DNA of 62,670 bases from Frankia alni (GCA_026225295.1 JAMFSN010000104.1:1-62670); one strand, 5' to 3'. Shown: positions 6,190-15,752, counted from the first letter of the stretch. The notes: generated from the letters alone by a model not told the origin. Program-made: numbers and translations.

Positions 6190-8691
6190 ATGCTGGACGG
6201 TGTGACGATCTCTTCCTCTACGGCTGTCCAGGCACCGTCCATCCCCGCCCGCATCGCGAGTGAGCTCGGTGTCCGCGCCCACCAGGTGACCGCGGCCGTC
6301 GACCTGCTCGACGGCGGGTCGACGGTGCCGTTCATCGCCCGGTACCGCAAGGAGGTGACGGACACCCTCGACGACATCCAGCTGCGCGCCATCGACGAGC
6401 GGCTGCGCTACCTGCGGGAACTGGAGGAGCGGCGGACCGCGATCCTCGACTCGGTCCGCGAGCAGGGCAAGCTCGACGCCGAGCTCGAAGCCCGGATCCG
6501 GGGCGCCGATTCGAAGGCGCGGCTCGAGGACATCTACCTGCCGTACAAGCCGAAGCGCCGGACCAAGGCCCAGATCGCCCGCGAGGCGGGGCTCGAGCCG
6601 CTCGCCGAGACGCTGCTGAGTGACCCGACGGCCGACCCGGCCACGGTCGCGGCCGGGTACGTCGATGCCGAGCGGGGGGTGGCCGATCCGGCCGGGGCGC
6701 TGGACGGCGCCCGGGCGATCCTGGTCGAGCGGTTCGCCGAGGACGCCGACCTGATCGGCGGGCTGCGCGAGCAGATGTGGTCGAGCGGTCGGTTGTCCTC
6801 GCGGGTGCGGGACGGCCAGGAACAGGCCGGCGCCAAGTTCTCCGATTACTTCACGTTTGCCGAGCCGTTCACCCGGCTGCCCTCCCACCGGGTGCTGGCC
6901 CTGTTCCGGGGCGAGAAGGAAGAGGTCCTCGACCTGACCTTCGACCCGGAGGGCTCCGACCCGGCGCCCGGGGCCGCGCCGGTCGGTCCGACCCGGTACG
7001 AGGCGCGGATCGCGCACCGGTTCGAGATCGCCGACCAGGGCCGGCCCGGTGACCGGTGGCTGGTCGAGACGGTCCGCTGGGCGTGGCGGACGCGGATCAT
7101 CGTGCACCTGTCGATCGACCTGCGGATGCGGCTGTGGCAGGCGGCCGAGGACGAGGCGGTCCGGGTCTTCGGGGCCAACCTGGGTGACCTGCTGCTGGCT
7201 GCGCCGGCCGGAGCCCGGGCGACCATGGGCCTCGACCCGGGCCTGCGCACCGGGGTCAAGGTGGCGGTCGTCGACGCCACCGGCAAGGTCGTCGCCACCG
7301 AGACCATCTACCCGCACGAGCCGCGCCGCCAATGGGACGCCTCGATCGCGACCCTGGCCCGCCTGGCCGCCGCCCACCAGGTGGAACTGATCTCGATCGG
7401 GAACGGCACCGCGTCCCGGGAGACCGACCGGCTGGCCGCCGAACTCGCCAAGCGGCATCCCGAACTGCCGCTGACCCGGGTCGTGGTGTCCGAGGCCGGC
7501 GCGTCGGTGTATTCGGCGTCGGCGTTCGCGTCGCGCGAGCTGCCCGACATGGACGTCTCGTTGCGGGGCGCGGTCTCGATCGCCCGCCGGCTGCAGGACC
7601 CGCTGGCCGAGCTGGTCAAGATCGACCCGAAGTCGATCGGGGTCGGGCAGTATCAGCACGACCTGGCCGAGGCCAAGCTCTCCCGGTCCCTCGACGCGGT
7701 GGTCGAGGACTGCGTGAACGCGGTCGGCGTCGACGTCAACACGGCCTCGGCCCCGTTGCTGACCCGGGTCAGCGGCATCGGCGGCACGCTGGCCGAGGCC
7801 ATCGTGCGGCACCGGGACAGCCACGGCCCGTTCCGGACCCGGCGCACCCTCACCGAGGTCGCCCGGCTCGGGCCGAAGGCGTTCGAGCAGTGCGCCGGTT
7901 TCCTGCGGATCACCGGCGGCGACGACCCGCTCGACGCCTCCAGCGTGCATCCCGAGGCCTATCCGGTGGTGCGGCGGATCCTCGACGCGACCGGCGTCGA
8001 CCTGCCCGGTCTGATCGGCAACCGCGAGGTGCTGCGCACGCTGACCCCGGACCCGTTCGTGGACGAGACCTTCGGCCGCCCGACGGTGGCCGACATCCTG
8101 GCCGAGCTGGAGAAGCCGGGCCGCGACCCGCGCCCGGCGTTCACCACCGCGACCTTCGCCGAAGGGGTCGACACGATGGCCGACCTCAACCGGGGCATGG
8201 TGCTGGAAGGCACGGTCACCAACGTGGCCGCGTTCGGGGCGTTCGTCGACGTCGGCGTGCACCAGGACGGACTGGTGCACGTGTCGGCCATGGCGAAAAC
8301 GTTCGTCAAGGACCCGCGCGACGTGGTGAAGCCCGGCGACGTGGTGAAGGTCAAGGTGCTCGACGTCGACATCCCGCGCAAGCGCATCTCGCTGACCCTG
8401 CGCCTGGACGACGAGGTCGGTGCGGCCTCCGGCGCCTCCGACTCCGCTGGTGCGGCCGGTGCGGCCGGGACCGGGGGTGGGGCCCGCCGGGGTGGACCGC
8501 GCCGTGACCAGCCGGTCGGCGAGGGGGCTGGTCGCGGGACCAGCGGCGGCTCCGGTCGGTCCGGTGGTTCGGGTGGTTCGGGTCGGTCCGGTGGTTCGGG
8601 TGGTTCGGGTGGTTCGGGTCGGTCCGGTGGTTCCGGTGCTTCCGGCGGCGGCGCGATGGCCGATGCGCTGCGACGGGCCGGCCTCGCCTAG
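6190..8691 (+). CDS. tex: Tex-family RNA-binding transcription accessory protein
   Basis: An 833-residue Tex protein. The N-terminal helical region carries VPFIARYRKEVTDTLDD and LEDIYLPYKPKRRTKAQIA, then comes a YqgF/RNase-H-like domain (MGLDPGLRTGVKVAVVD), a helix-hairpin-helix section (LLTRVSGIGGTLAEAIVRHR), and an S1 RNA-binding domain at about residues 665-740 (LEGTVTNVAAFGAFVDVG). Tex proteins bind nucleic acid and influence transcription and stress fitness; the mechanism is not well fixed. The last 90 residues are a Gly/Ser/Arg-rich tail encoded by imperfect 9-nt repeats, which is beyond the usual family end. The ATG at 6190 has a GGAG-like site upstream; a GTG at 6202 is an alternative. 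Confidence 0.95.
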   Translation: MLDGVTISSSTAVQAPSIPARIASELGVRAHQVTAAVDLLDGGSTVPFIARYRKEVTDTLDDIQLRAIDERLRYLRELEERRTAILDSVREQGKLDAELEARIRGADSKARLEDIYLPYKPKRRTKAQIAREAGLEPLAETLLSDPTADPATVAAGYVDAERGVADPAGALDGARAILVERFAEDADLIGGLREQMWSSGRLSSRVRDGQEQAGAKFSDYFTFAEPFTRLPSHRVLALFRGEKEEVLDLTFDPEGSDPAPGAAPVGPTRYEARIAHRFEIADQGRPGDRWLVETVRWAWRTRIIVHLSIDLRMRLWQAAEDEAVRVFGANLGDLLLAAPAGARATMGLDPGLRTGVKVAVVDATGKVVATETIYPHEPRRQWDASIATLARLAAAHQVELISIGNGTASRETDRLAAELAKRHPELPLTRVVVSEAGASVYSASAFASRELPDMDVSLRGAVSIARRLQDPLAELVKIDPKSIGVGQYQHDLAEAKLSRSLDAVVEDCVNAVGVDVNTASAPLLTRVSGIGGTLAEAIVRHRDSHGPFRTRRTLTEVARLGPKAFEQCAGFLRITGGDDPLDASSVHPEAYPVVRRILDATGVDLPGLIGNREVLRTLTPDPFVDETFGRPTVADILAELEKPGRDPRPAFTTATFAEGVDTMADLNRGMVLEGTVTNVAAFGAFVDVGVHQDGLVHVSAMAKTFVKDPRDVVKPGDVVKVKVLDVDIPRKRISLTLRLDDEVGAASGASDSAGAAGAAGTGGGARRGGPRRDQPVGEGAGRGTSGGSGRSGGSGGSGRSGGSGGSGGSGRSGGSGASGGGAMADALRRAGLA
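8560..8640 (+). repeat. In-frame 9-nt repeats coding the Gly/Ser tail of Tex
   Basis: About nine imperfect copies of GGTTCGGGT or GGTCGGTCC-type units encode GGSGRSGGSGGSG. Such tracts change length easily by slippage and are a likely site of strain variation. Confidence 0.85.
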
Positions 8692-9070
8692 CGGGAACCG
8701 GCCCGGAACTGTGCCTTGACCGGGTGAACGGTCGCCATGCCGCCCGTCTGCGCTGACGGTTCGGCGCGAGGACGGGTCGGGTCGCGGCGGCGGCGCGTCG
8801 GTCGGGTCCCCCCCGGGCCTGACCTCGCGAGTACGCCGCCGCAACCCGATCCGTGCCGATTACTCTAAGTGTTCGCACGCATGGCGTTAAGAGGCTTGAA
8901 CGCCAAGTTTTGTCGATCTGATTACGTAACGTAACCAGGACTGGGAGGAGAGCGGCTGACCCGGCAATCGGGCGCCGGAAACCGGGCCGATGGTCCCTAT
9001 CCGAAAGGGGTAAAAGCGCTGGGGGTGGGTAATTCATCTTCAGTCGGCGTTAACCCTAAAAGGAGCCATC
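8692..9070. promoter_or_regulatory. Gene-free 379-bp region upstream of the small membrane protein
   Basis: No plausible gene is present. The part from about 8860 to 8945 is less GC-rich and holds TTACGTAACGTAA-type sequence around 8920-8935, suggesting a promoter. Between 8950 and 9020 there are three short potential hairpins in a row (CCCG-GCAAT-CGGG, CCGG-AAA-CCGG, and CCCTATCCGAAAGGGG), so the leader of the next gene may be structured. I could not match it to a known riboswitch class. Confidence 0.4.
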
Positions 9071-9283
9071 ATGGCGACCCGTGTCCGGACGAGGACCTAC
9101 AGCAGCGTCAGCCTCGGAACAATCATCTGGCTGGTTATCGGACTGCTCATCACCATCAACCAGGGTTACTGGCACATCGATAAGTGGAGTAACCACTTCA
9201 CGAGCAGCCTGATCACCGCGATTGTCGCCACTGTGCTGTGGCCGATCTCCCTGTTCTTCACGTGGGTTCTGCACCGCCGCTGA
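9071..9283 (+). CDS. Small two-helix membrane protein
   Basis: A 70-residue protein with an ideal AAAGGAG ribosome binding site before the ATG. A basic N-terminus (MATRVRTRTY) is followed by a transmembrane helix at about residues 15-29, a short polar loop (WHIDKWSNHF) and a second helix at about 45-66 ending in HRR. This suggests a hairpin in the membrane with both ends cytoplasmic. It contains no cysteine, so it is not a lanthipeptide precursor despite the LanC-like gene downstream. A strong hairpin separates it from that gene, so it is probably its own transcript. Function unknown. Confidence 0.75.
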   Translation: MATRVRTRTYSSVSLGTIIWLVIGLLITINQGYWHIDKWSNHFTSSLITAIVATVLWPISLFFTWVLHRR

Positions 9284-9599
9284 CCCACGTCACCGGCCGG
9301 GCTCGGGGACGCCATATCGTCCGGCCGGAGGTGAGCATCAGCGCAGCGTGGAAACGCCGAGCGGGCGGAGGGTTCCGGGTCACCACCCGGGCCCTCCGCC
9401 CGCTCGGCGTCCGATGCCTTCCGCGGCAATCGCCACCGTTCCGCACCGCGCGCGGAACGGAACGCCACTTCCAGGCCGCAGATCGGCCGGCGTTCGTCGT
9501 CGGTCCGGTCCCGGCTTCCCCGGGGGCCGTGATCGGCCCGTTCCGGGCCTCCCGTCACGATCCGGGCGTTGGTCACCACCGGAGTGAGACCATCCTGAC
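9284..9599. other. Gene-free 316-bp stretch between small membrane protein and LanC-like gene
   Basis: Apart from the hairpin at 9355-9409 I see no gene. The last 40 bases before the LanC-like start carry a GGAGTGAG sequence that may be its distant ribosome binding site. Confidence 0.4.
9355..9409 (+). terminator. Strong hairpin, probable terminator
   Basis: A perfect 18-bp stem (9355-9372 with 9392-9409) encloses a loop that itself can pair CCGGGT with ACCCGG. No U-tract follows, which is common for actinobacterial terminators. It lies 70 bp after the small membrane protein gene. Confidence 0.8.
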
Positions 9600-10979
9600 G
9601 TGTCCACGACGAACCGGGACCGGTCCCGTGACCCGGGGTCGCTCGCGGCGCGGGCCGAGGCGGCCGGGCGGGAGGCCTTCGCCTGGTTGTCGACCGGGGC
9701 TCGGCCCGCGCCCGGCGGCTGGCAGTGGCTCGACCAGGACGAGACCCCCTCCGACACCCTTTACGACGGCACGGCCGGGGTGCTGCTGGCCTGCGCCGAG
9801 GCGGAGGCGGGGGATGGCGTCCCGGCGGATCTCGCGGCGGGGGCCCGCGACCGGCTCCTCCACCTCGCCGGGCGGGCCACCGATCCGGACGGTTCGAGCG
9901 GGTTGGACGGTTCGAGCGGGTTGGACGACGGCTTGTTCACCGGGTGGGCCGGACTGGCCGTCGCGCTGAGGGCCTGGTCGCAGGCCGCCGGCGAGCCGGC
10001 CGCGCGGGCCGCGGCCGACCGGATCCTCGAGGCCGTGGCCGCCCGGATCGTGCGGTCCGACGACCCAGCCCGGCCCTACGACATCATCGCCGGGGACGCG
10101 GGAACCCTGCTGGCCCTGCTCGGCACGGGGGCGGTGCCGGCCTCGAGCCCGGCGGCGGCCCCCGGTTCGGTCGTCCGGGAGGCGGCCGGGGTGCTGGTCG
10201 ATCGGCTGATCGCCGGAGCCGAACCGGCCGCGCCCGCCGGGCCGACCGGCACCGGTGGGGGGCTCACCTGGCGGCTGGCCCCGGGTTGGCCGTCGCTGAT
10301 GCCGGGTTTCTCGCACGGGTCTGCCGGGGTCGCCTTCGCCCTGGCCGCCGCCAGCCGGGTTCTCGACCGCCCGGACGCGCTCGCCGCCGCACGGGCCGGC
10401 GGCCGGGCCCTCATCGCGGTGGGCGACCGACCGACCGGCTGGGCGGTGCCGGACCGGATCCCGCCGAAGGGTCCGGAGGAGCAGTTCTCCTACGGCTGGT
10501 GCCACGGCCCGACCGGAACCGTGCGGCTCTTTCTCGCCCTCGACGAGCTGGACCCGGACGCCGGGTGGTCCCGGGTGGTCGACGCGGCGCTGGCCGCGGT
10601 GCGGGCCAGCGGTCTGCCGGCCCGGCTCTACCCGGGGTTCTGGGACAACCTGGGCCGGTGCTGCGGCACGGCCAGCGTCGGGGTGCTGGCGCTCGAACGG
10701 TTCGCCGCGACCGGCGACCGGGCCTGGTTGGACTGGGCGGACGAGTTGGCCGAGGACGTCCTGGCCCGGGCGGTCACCGACGAGCGGGGCACCCGCTGGT
10801 TCAACACCGAGCACACCCGCACCCCGCCCGAACTCCCGGCCCAGTCCGAATTCATGCAGGGGGCGGCGGGTATCGCCGGCTGGCTGCTGCGCCTCACCCA
10901 CGCCCACCGGTCCCCGGACGGCCCGCTGTCCCCGGACGGCCCTCTTTTCCCCGGGGTTTTCGACCGGCTGCCCTGGTGA
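9600..10979 (+). CDS. Stand-alone LanC-like cyclase with a Cys-Cys-Gly zinc motif
   Basis: A 459-residue protein of the lanthionine-synthetase-C-like alpha/alpha-barrel family. Internal motifs repeat as DGLFTGWAGLAVAL, PGFSHGSAGVAFAL (His239), YGWCHGPTGTVRL (Cys301) and GRCCGTASVG (Cys354-Cys355). Classical LanC enzymes hold zinc with Cys, Cys and His (CHG). Here the third ligand appears to be Cys (CCG), as in a subgroup of LanM cyclases known for relaxed substrate use. No LanB/LanM dehydratase or Cys-rich precursor is visible nearby, so its partner is unknown; a role in glutathione-type or other thioether chemistry is possible. The GTG start overlaps nothing upstream. Two in-frame tandem duplications (DGSSGL at 9889-9925 and SPDGPL near 10910) mark flexible loops. 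The GTGA at its end couples it to the GrpB gene. Confidence 0.85.
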   Translation: MSTTNRDRSRDPGSLAARAEAAGREAFAWLSTGARPAPGGWQWLDQDETPSDTLYDGTAGVLLACAEAEAGDGVPADLAAGARDRLLHLAGRATDPDGSSGLDGSSGLDDGLFTGWAGLAVALRAWSQAAGEPAARAAADRILEAVAARIVRSDDPARPYDIIAGDAGTLLALLGTGAVPASSPAAAPGSVVREAAGVLVDRLIAGAEPAAPAGPTGTGGGLTWRLAPGWPSLMPGFSHGSAGVAFALAAASRVLDRPDALAAARAGGRALIAVGDRPTGWAVPDRIPPKGPEEQFSYGWCHGPTGTVRLFLALDELDPDAGWSRVVDAALAAVRASGLPARLYPGFWDNLGRCCGTASVGVLALERFAATGDRAWLDWADELAEDVLARAVTDERGTRWFNTEHTRTPPELPAQSEFMQGAAGIAGWLLRLTHAHRSPDGPLSPDGPLFPGVFDRLPW

Positions 10980-11512
10980 GCGCCGAGATCGTCGTCGAAC
11001 CGTACGACGAGCGGTGGCCGGACCGGTTCGACGCCGAGCGGGTCGCACTCGAGCGGATTCTTCAGCCGTGGCTGGCCGGCGGAATCCACCACATCGGATC
11101 CACCGCGGTTCCGGGCCTGCCGGCCAAGCCCATCATCGACCTGATCGCCGGCGTCGAGGACCTCGACCGGGCCCGCGCGGCGGTCGGTCCGTTGGCCGGG
11201 CGGGGCTACGTCCACGCGGCGCACCGGCCGGCCACGCTCTACTTCTACCGCCCCGCCGCGGCCGACCCGGTTCCCGGCGATGCTGACGTTCACACCCACC
11301 ACCTGCACCTCACCGAGCCGGGCCGCGATCGGTGGCGGGAACGGCTCGCCTTCCGGGACGCCCTGCGGGCCGACCCGGCGCTGGTCGGCGAGTACCGGGA
11401 CCTCAAGCAGCGGCTGGCCGGCGAGCATCCGGGCGATCTCCTGGCTTACACGGCCGGCAAGCGGGCGTTCGTCGTCGCCGTGCTGGCCGGGGCGGGCGTC
11501 ATTCTTGGGTGA
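10976..11512 (+). CDS. GrpB/UPF0157 family protein
   Basis: A 178-residue protein beginning at the GTG that overlaps the LanC-like stop as GTGA. It carries the family signature IHHIGSTAVPGLPAKPIIDL near residues 38-57, followed by HTHHLHL and KQRLAGEHPGDLLAYTAGKR. UPF0157 proteins belong to the nucleotidyltransferase superfamily and are sometimes fused to CoA-biosynthesis kinases, but their biochemical role is unsettled. Coupling to the LanC-like gene suggests the two are expressed together. Its 3' end overlaps the convergent ABC-F gene by 14 nt. Confidence 0.9.
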   Translation: MSAEIVVEPYDERWPDRFDAERVALERILQPWLAGGIHHIGSTAVPGLPAKPIIDLIAGVEDLDRARAAVGPLAGRGYVHAAHRPATLYFYRPAAADPVPGDADVHTHHLHLTEPGRDRWRERLAFRDALRADPALVGEYRDLKQRLAGEHPGDLLAYTAGKRAFVVAVLAGAGVILG

Positions 11513-13139
11513 CCTGGCCGTCCTCGACGTGCCAGTGTCGGGTCAGCGCGACCGCCTCCAGCATCCGCCGGTCGTGGGTGACCAGGATCAACGTGCCCGG
11601 GTAGTCGGCCAGCGCCGCCTCGAGCTGCTCAATGGCCGGCAGGTCCAGATGGTTGGTCGGCTCGTCGAGGATCAGCAGGTTCACCCCCCGCGCCATCAGC
11701 AGCGCGAGCGCGGACCGGGTCCGTTCGCCGGGGGACAGCCCGGTCGCCGGGCGGTCGACGTGGTCGGCCCGCAGCCCGAACTTGGCCAGCAACGTGCGCA
11801 GCTCGGCGGTGGCCAGGTCGGGGAGCAGCGCGCCGAAGACCTCCATGAGCGGGCCCGGGACGGTGAACAGCCGGCGGGTCTGGTCGACCTCCCCGACCAC
11901 CACCCCCGGGCCGAGCCGGGCCGAACCGGCGGTCAACGGCAACCGTCCGGTCAGGGCGCCGAGCAGGGTGGTCTTGCCGGAGCCGTTCGGACCGGTGATG
12001 GCCAGCCGGTCGGTCCGGTCGAGCTGGGCGGTCACCGGGCCGAGCGTGAACCCGCCGTCCCGGCGCACCACCGCGTCCCGCAGGACGGCCACCACGTCAC
12101 CCGAGCGGGGGGCGGCGGCGATGGTCATCCGCAGTTCCCACTCCTTACGCGGTTCCTCGACGACCTCGAGCCGCTGGATCATCCGGTCGGTCTGCCGGGC
12201 CTTGGCGGCCTGCTTCTCCGACGACTCGGCCCGCAGTTTCCGGCCGATCTTGTCGTTGTCGGTCGACTTGCGCCGCGCGTTGCGGACCCCCTTCTCCATC
12301 CAGGCCCGTTGGGTGCGGGCCCGGTCGGTCAGCGCGGTGCGGCGGTCGGCGAACTGTTCGTAGGCCTCCCGCGCGTGGCGCCGCCCGACGGCCCGTTCCT
12401 CCAGGTAGGCCTCGTAGCCACCGCCGTAGAAGGCGACCCGGTGCTGGGCCAGGTCGAGTTCCAGGACGTCGGTGACCGTCCGGGCCAGGAACTCCCGGTC
12501 GTGGCTGACGATGACGGCGCCGGCCCGCAGCCCCAGGACGAACTCCTCCAGCCGCAGCAGCCCGTCCAGGTCCAGGTCGTTGGTCGGTTCATCGAGCAGG
12601 AAAACGTCGAACCGGGCCAGCAGCAGCGACGCGAGGCCGGCCCGGGCGGCCTGGCCGCCGGACAACGAGGTCATCGGGGCGTCCAGCTCGAGGGTTCCGC
12701 CGACGTCATCGGCCACCGTCGCGGCCCGCTCGTCGAAATCGGCGCCGCCCAGGGTCAGCCACCGGTCCAGGGCCGCCGAGTAGGCCTCGTCGGACCCTGG
12801 TTCGCCGGTCACCATCGCCTCGGTCGTGGCCTCCATCGTGGCCAGCGCCTCGGTGACGCCGGTCCGCCGGGACAGGAACTCCAGCACCGTCTCGCCCGCC
12901 CGGCGCTCGGGCTCCTGGGCGAGGTAGCCGACCGGCGCGGTGGGCGGGGCCAGCGCGACCGTCCCGGTCTCGGGCCGGTCGGTTCCGGCCAGCATCCGCA
13001 GCAGGGTCGACTTGCCGGCCCCGTTCACGCCGACCAGCCCGATCACGTCGCCGGGCGCGATGACCAGATCCAGCCCGCTGAACAGTTCCCGCGCGCCGTG
13101 CCCGGCGGCGAGACCCTTGGCGACGAGGGTTGCGGACAT
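11499..13139 (-). CDS. ABC-F family ATPase (ribosome-associated type)
   Basis: A 546-residue protein with two ATP-binding cassettes and no membrane domain. Cassette 1 has GVNGAGKST, LSGGQ and FLLDEPTND; cassette 2 has GPNGSGKTT, LSPGE and LILDEPTNHLD. Between them is a charged helical linker rich in Arg and Lys (NARRKSTDNDKIGRKLRAES), the element that reaches into the ribosome in ABC-F proteins. These act as translation factors and some confer antibiotic resistance by target protection. The start has GGAGTCC upstream. Whether it is housekeeping or a resistance type cannot be told from the sequence. Confidence 0.93.
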   Translation of the reverse strand: MSATLVAKGLAAGHGARELFSGLDLVIAPGDVIGLVGVNGAGKSTLLRMLAGTDRPETGTVALAPPTAPVGYLAQEPERRAGETVLEFLSRRTGVTEALATMEATTEAMVTGEPGSDEAYSAALDRWLTLGGADFDERAATVADDVGGTLELDAPMTSLSGGQAARAGLASLLLARFDVFLLDEPTNDLDLDGLLRLEEFVLGLRAGAVIVSHDREFLARTVTDVLELDLAQHRVAFYGGGYEAYLEERAVGRRHAREAYEQFADRRTALTDRARTQRAWMEKGVRNARRKSTDNDKIGRKLRAESSEKQAAKARQTDRMIQRLEVVEEPRKEWELRMTIAAAPRSGDVVAVLRDAVVRRDGGFTLGPVTAQLDRTDRLAITGPNGSGKTTLLGALTGRLPLTAGSARLGPGVVVGEVDQTRRLFTVPGPLMEVFGALLPDLATAELRTLLAKFGLRADHVDRPATGLSPGERTRSALALLMARGVNLLILDEPTNHLDLPAIEQLEAALADYPGTLILVTHDRRMLEAVALTRHWHVEDGQVTQE

Positions 13140-13230
13140 CGGACTCCTTCCGGGGCTTGGGGGGTCCGACGCTACTGGCGATCGTCAGGCACGATCGAGG
13201 GACCATGACCTGTGTGACGCGATCTCCGCG

Positions 13231-15752
13231 ATGACCACCTCGACCGAGACCGGTCCGGCGCCCCTGACGCTGACCGACGAACTGCCGCCCACCACCGACC
13301 CGGACGGCCTGTTCGACGTGTTCAGCGCCTGGGCCGAGCGGCGCGGGCTGGAGCTCTACCCGGCCCAGCAGGACGCGCTGATCGAGATCGTCTCCGGCTC
13401 GAACGTCATCCTGGCCACCCCCACCGGCTCGGGGAAGAGCCTGGTGGCGACGGGCGCGCACTTCGCCGCCCTGGCCGCGATGCGGCACGCCGGGGGTCAG
13501 CGCACGTTCTACACCGCGCCGATCAAGGCGCTGGTGTCGGAGAAGTTCTTCGCGCTGTGTGACACGTTCGGGCCGGCCAACGTCGGCATGATGACCGGCG
13601 ACGCGACCGTCAACGAGACCGCGCCGATCATCTGCGCGACCGCCGAGATCCTGGCCAACATCGCCCTGCGGTTCGGCGCCGCCGCCGACGTCGGCCAGGT
13701 CGTCATGGACGAATTCCACTTCTACGCCGACCCCGACCGGGGCTGGGCCTGGCAGGTACCGCTGCTCGAACTGCCCCGCGCGCAGTTCGTCCTGATGTCC
13801 GCGACGCTCGGCGACGTCACCCGGTTCGAGCAGGATCTGACCCGCCGCACCGGTCGACCGACCACGGTGGTGCGCTCGGTCGAGCGGCCGGTGCCGCTGT
13901 TCTACCGGTACGTGACGACCCCGCCGCACGAGACGCTCGAGGAGATCCTCGGTACCCGCCAGGCGCCCGTCTACCTCGTCCACTTCACCCAGGCCGCCGC
14001 GGTGGAACGGGCCCAGGCGCTGATGAGCATCAACGTCGCCACCCGGGCCGAAAAGGACGCGATCGCCGAAATGATCGGCGGTTTCCGGTTCACCGCCGGC
14101 TTCGGGAAGACGCTGTCCCGGCTGGTCCGGCACGGAATCGGCGTCCACCACGCCGGAATGCTGCCCAAGTACCGCCGGCTGGTCGAGATGCTGGCCCAGG
14201 CCGGCCTGTTGAAGGTCATCTGCGGCACCGACACGCTCGGGGTCGGGATCAATGTGCCGATCCGGACGGTCGTTTTCACCGGCCTGTCGAAATACGACGG
14301 CGTCCGCACCCGACTGTTGTCGGCCCGCGAATTCCACCAGATCGCCGGTCGGGCCGGCCGGGCCGGTTACGACACGGCCGGCAATGTCGTCGCCCAGGCC
14401 CCCGATCACGTCATCGACAACGAGAAAATGCTCGCCAAAGCGGGGGACGATCCCAAGAAACGCCGCAAGATCGTCCGGAAGAAGCCGCCGGACGGCTTTG
14501 TCGGCTGGGGCCGGCCGACCTTCGAACGTCTGATCGCGGCCGAACCCGAGCCGCTCACGTCGAGCTTCACGGTCAGCCACGCGATGGTGCTGAACATCAT
14601 CAACCGGCCCGGCGACGCGTTCGCCGCCATGTGCCACCTGCTGCGGGAAAACGACGAGAACCGGCGTTCCCAGGGCCGGCTGATCCGGCGGGCGATCGCC
14701 ATTTACCGGGCTCTGCTGGCTGCCGGGGTGGTCGAGCGGCTGCCGGAACCCGATGAGAACGGGCGGACCGTCCGGGTCACCGTCGACCTCCAGTTCGACT
14801 TCGCGCTCAACCAGCCGCTGTCCCCGTTCGCGCTGGCCGCCCTCGAGCTGCTCGACCGGGAATCGCCGACCTACGCGCTGGACGTCGTCTCGATCATCGA
14901 GGCGACGCTCGGCAACCCCCGCCAGATCCTGGCCGCCCAGCGGAACCGGGCCCGCGGCGAGGCCGTGTCGAAAATGAAAGCCGAGGGCATCGAGTACGAG
15001 GAGCGGATGGAACTGATCGAGGACGTCACCTATCCGCGCCCGCTGGCGGAGTTCCTGGGCGCCGCCCTGGACATCTACCGGCGCGGCGCGCCGTGGGTGG
15101 ACGACTACCAGCTCGAGCCGAAGACCGTCGTGCGCGACATGTACGAGCAGGCGATGACGTTCGTCGAATACGTGGGCCATTACCAACTGGCCCGGTCCGA
15201 GGGGCTCGTCCTGCGCTACCTGGCCGACGCCTACCGCGCCCTGCGCCAGACGGTGCCCGACGAGGCGAAGACCGAGGAGCTGGAGGACCTGCTGGCCTGG
15301 CTCGGGGAGCTGGTCCGGCAGGTCGACTCGAGCCTGCTCGACGAGTGGGAGCAGCTGCGCGCCCCGACCGACTCACCGCCAATACGCGGGCGTTCCGGGT
15401 GCTGGTCCGCAACGCGCTGTTCCGGCGGGTGGAGCTGGCCGCGCTGCGGCGGTACTTCGACCTCGGGGCCCTCGACCCGACCAACGAGTGGGACACCGAG
15501 CGGTGGGCCGCCGCCCTCGAGCCCTACTTCGCCCAGCACGGTGAACTCGGTACCGGGCCCGACGCCCGCGGCCCGGCCCGGCTGATCATCGACGAGCAGC
15601 CGGAAGGGCGGCCGGGGATCTGGGCGGTCCGTCAGATCTTCGACGATCCGGCCGGGGATCACGACTGGGGGATCAGCGCCGAGGTGGACCTGGCCGCCTC
15701 CGACGAGGCCGGCTCGGCCGTGGTGCGGGTGACGTCCGTCGACGGAGGTTGA
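13231..15752 (+). CDS. Ski2-like DEAD/DEAH-box helicase with DUF3516, one frameshift
   Basis: A superfamily 2 helicase. It has ATPTGSGKS (Walker A, about residue 64), MDEFHFY (Walker B) and LMSATL. Motifs IV-VI are GVHHAGMLPKYR, GTDTLGVGINVP and QIAGRAGRAGYD. The helical C-terminal region ends in a DUF3516-type domain. The initial frame would stop at 15585 after an unnatural Pro/Ser-rich stretch. The true C-terminus (LTANTRAFRVLVRNALFRRV through VVRVTSVDG) resumes one frame back at about 15370 and ends at 15752. This equals one missing base, near the run GCCCCGACC. It could be an assembly error or a real lesion; without it the protein would be about 840 residues. The role is probably RNA or DNA unwinding. 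Confidence 0.85.

Noticed and set aside
6007-8844. 945-residue minus-strand open frame opposite tex
   Set aside because: Antisense shadow with low-complexity Arg/Gly/Asp composition; tex on the plus strand has all family motifs.
9071-9283. Lanthipeptide precursor for the LanC-like enzyme
   Set aside because: The peptide has no cysteine and two transmembrane helices, and a strong terminator separates it from the cyclase gene.
12706-15186. 826-residue minus-strand open frame across the helicase gene
   Set aside because: Another shadow; no domain, and it would overlap the ABC-F gene on the same strand in a different frame.
15365-15375. Programmed -1 ribosomal frameshift in the helicase
   Set aside because: No heptameric slippery site or downstream pseudoknot is apparent; the GCCCCGACC run fits an indel better.
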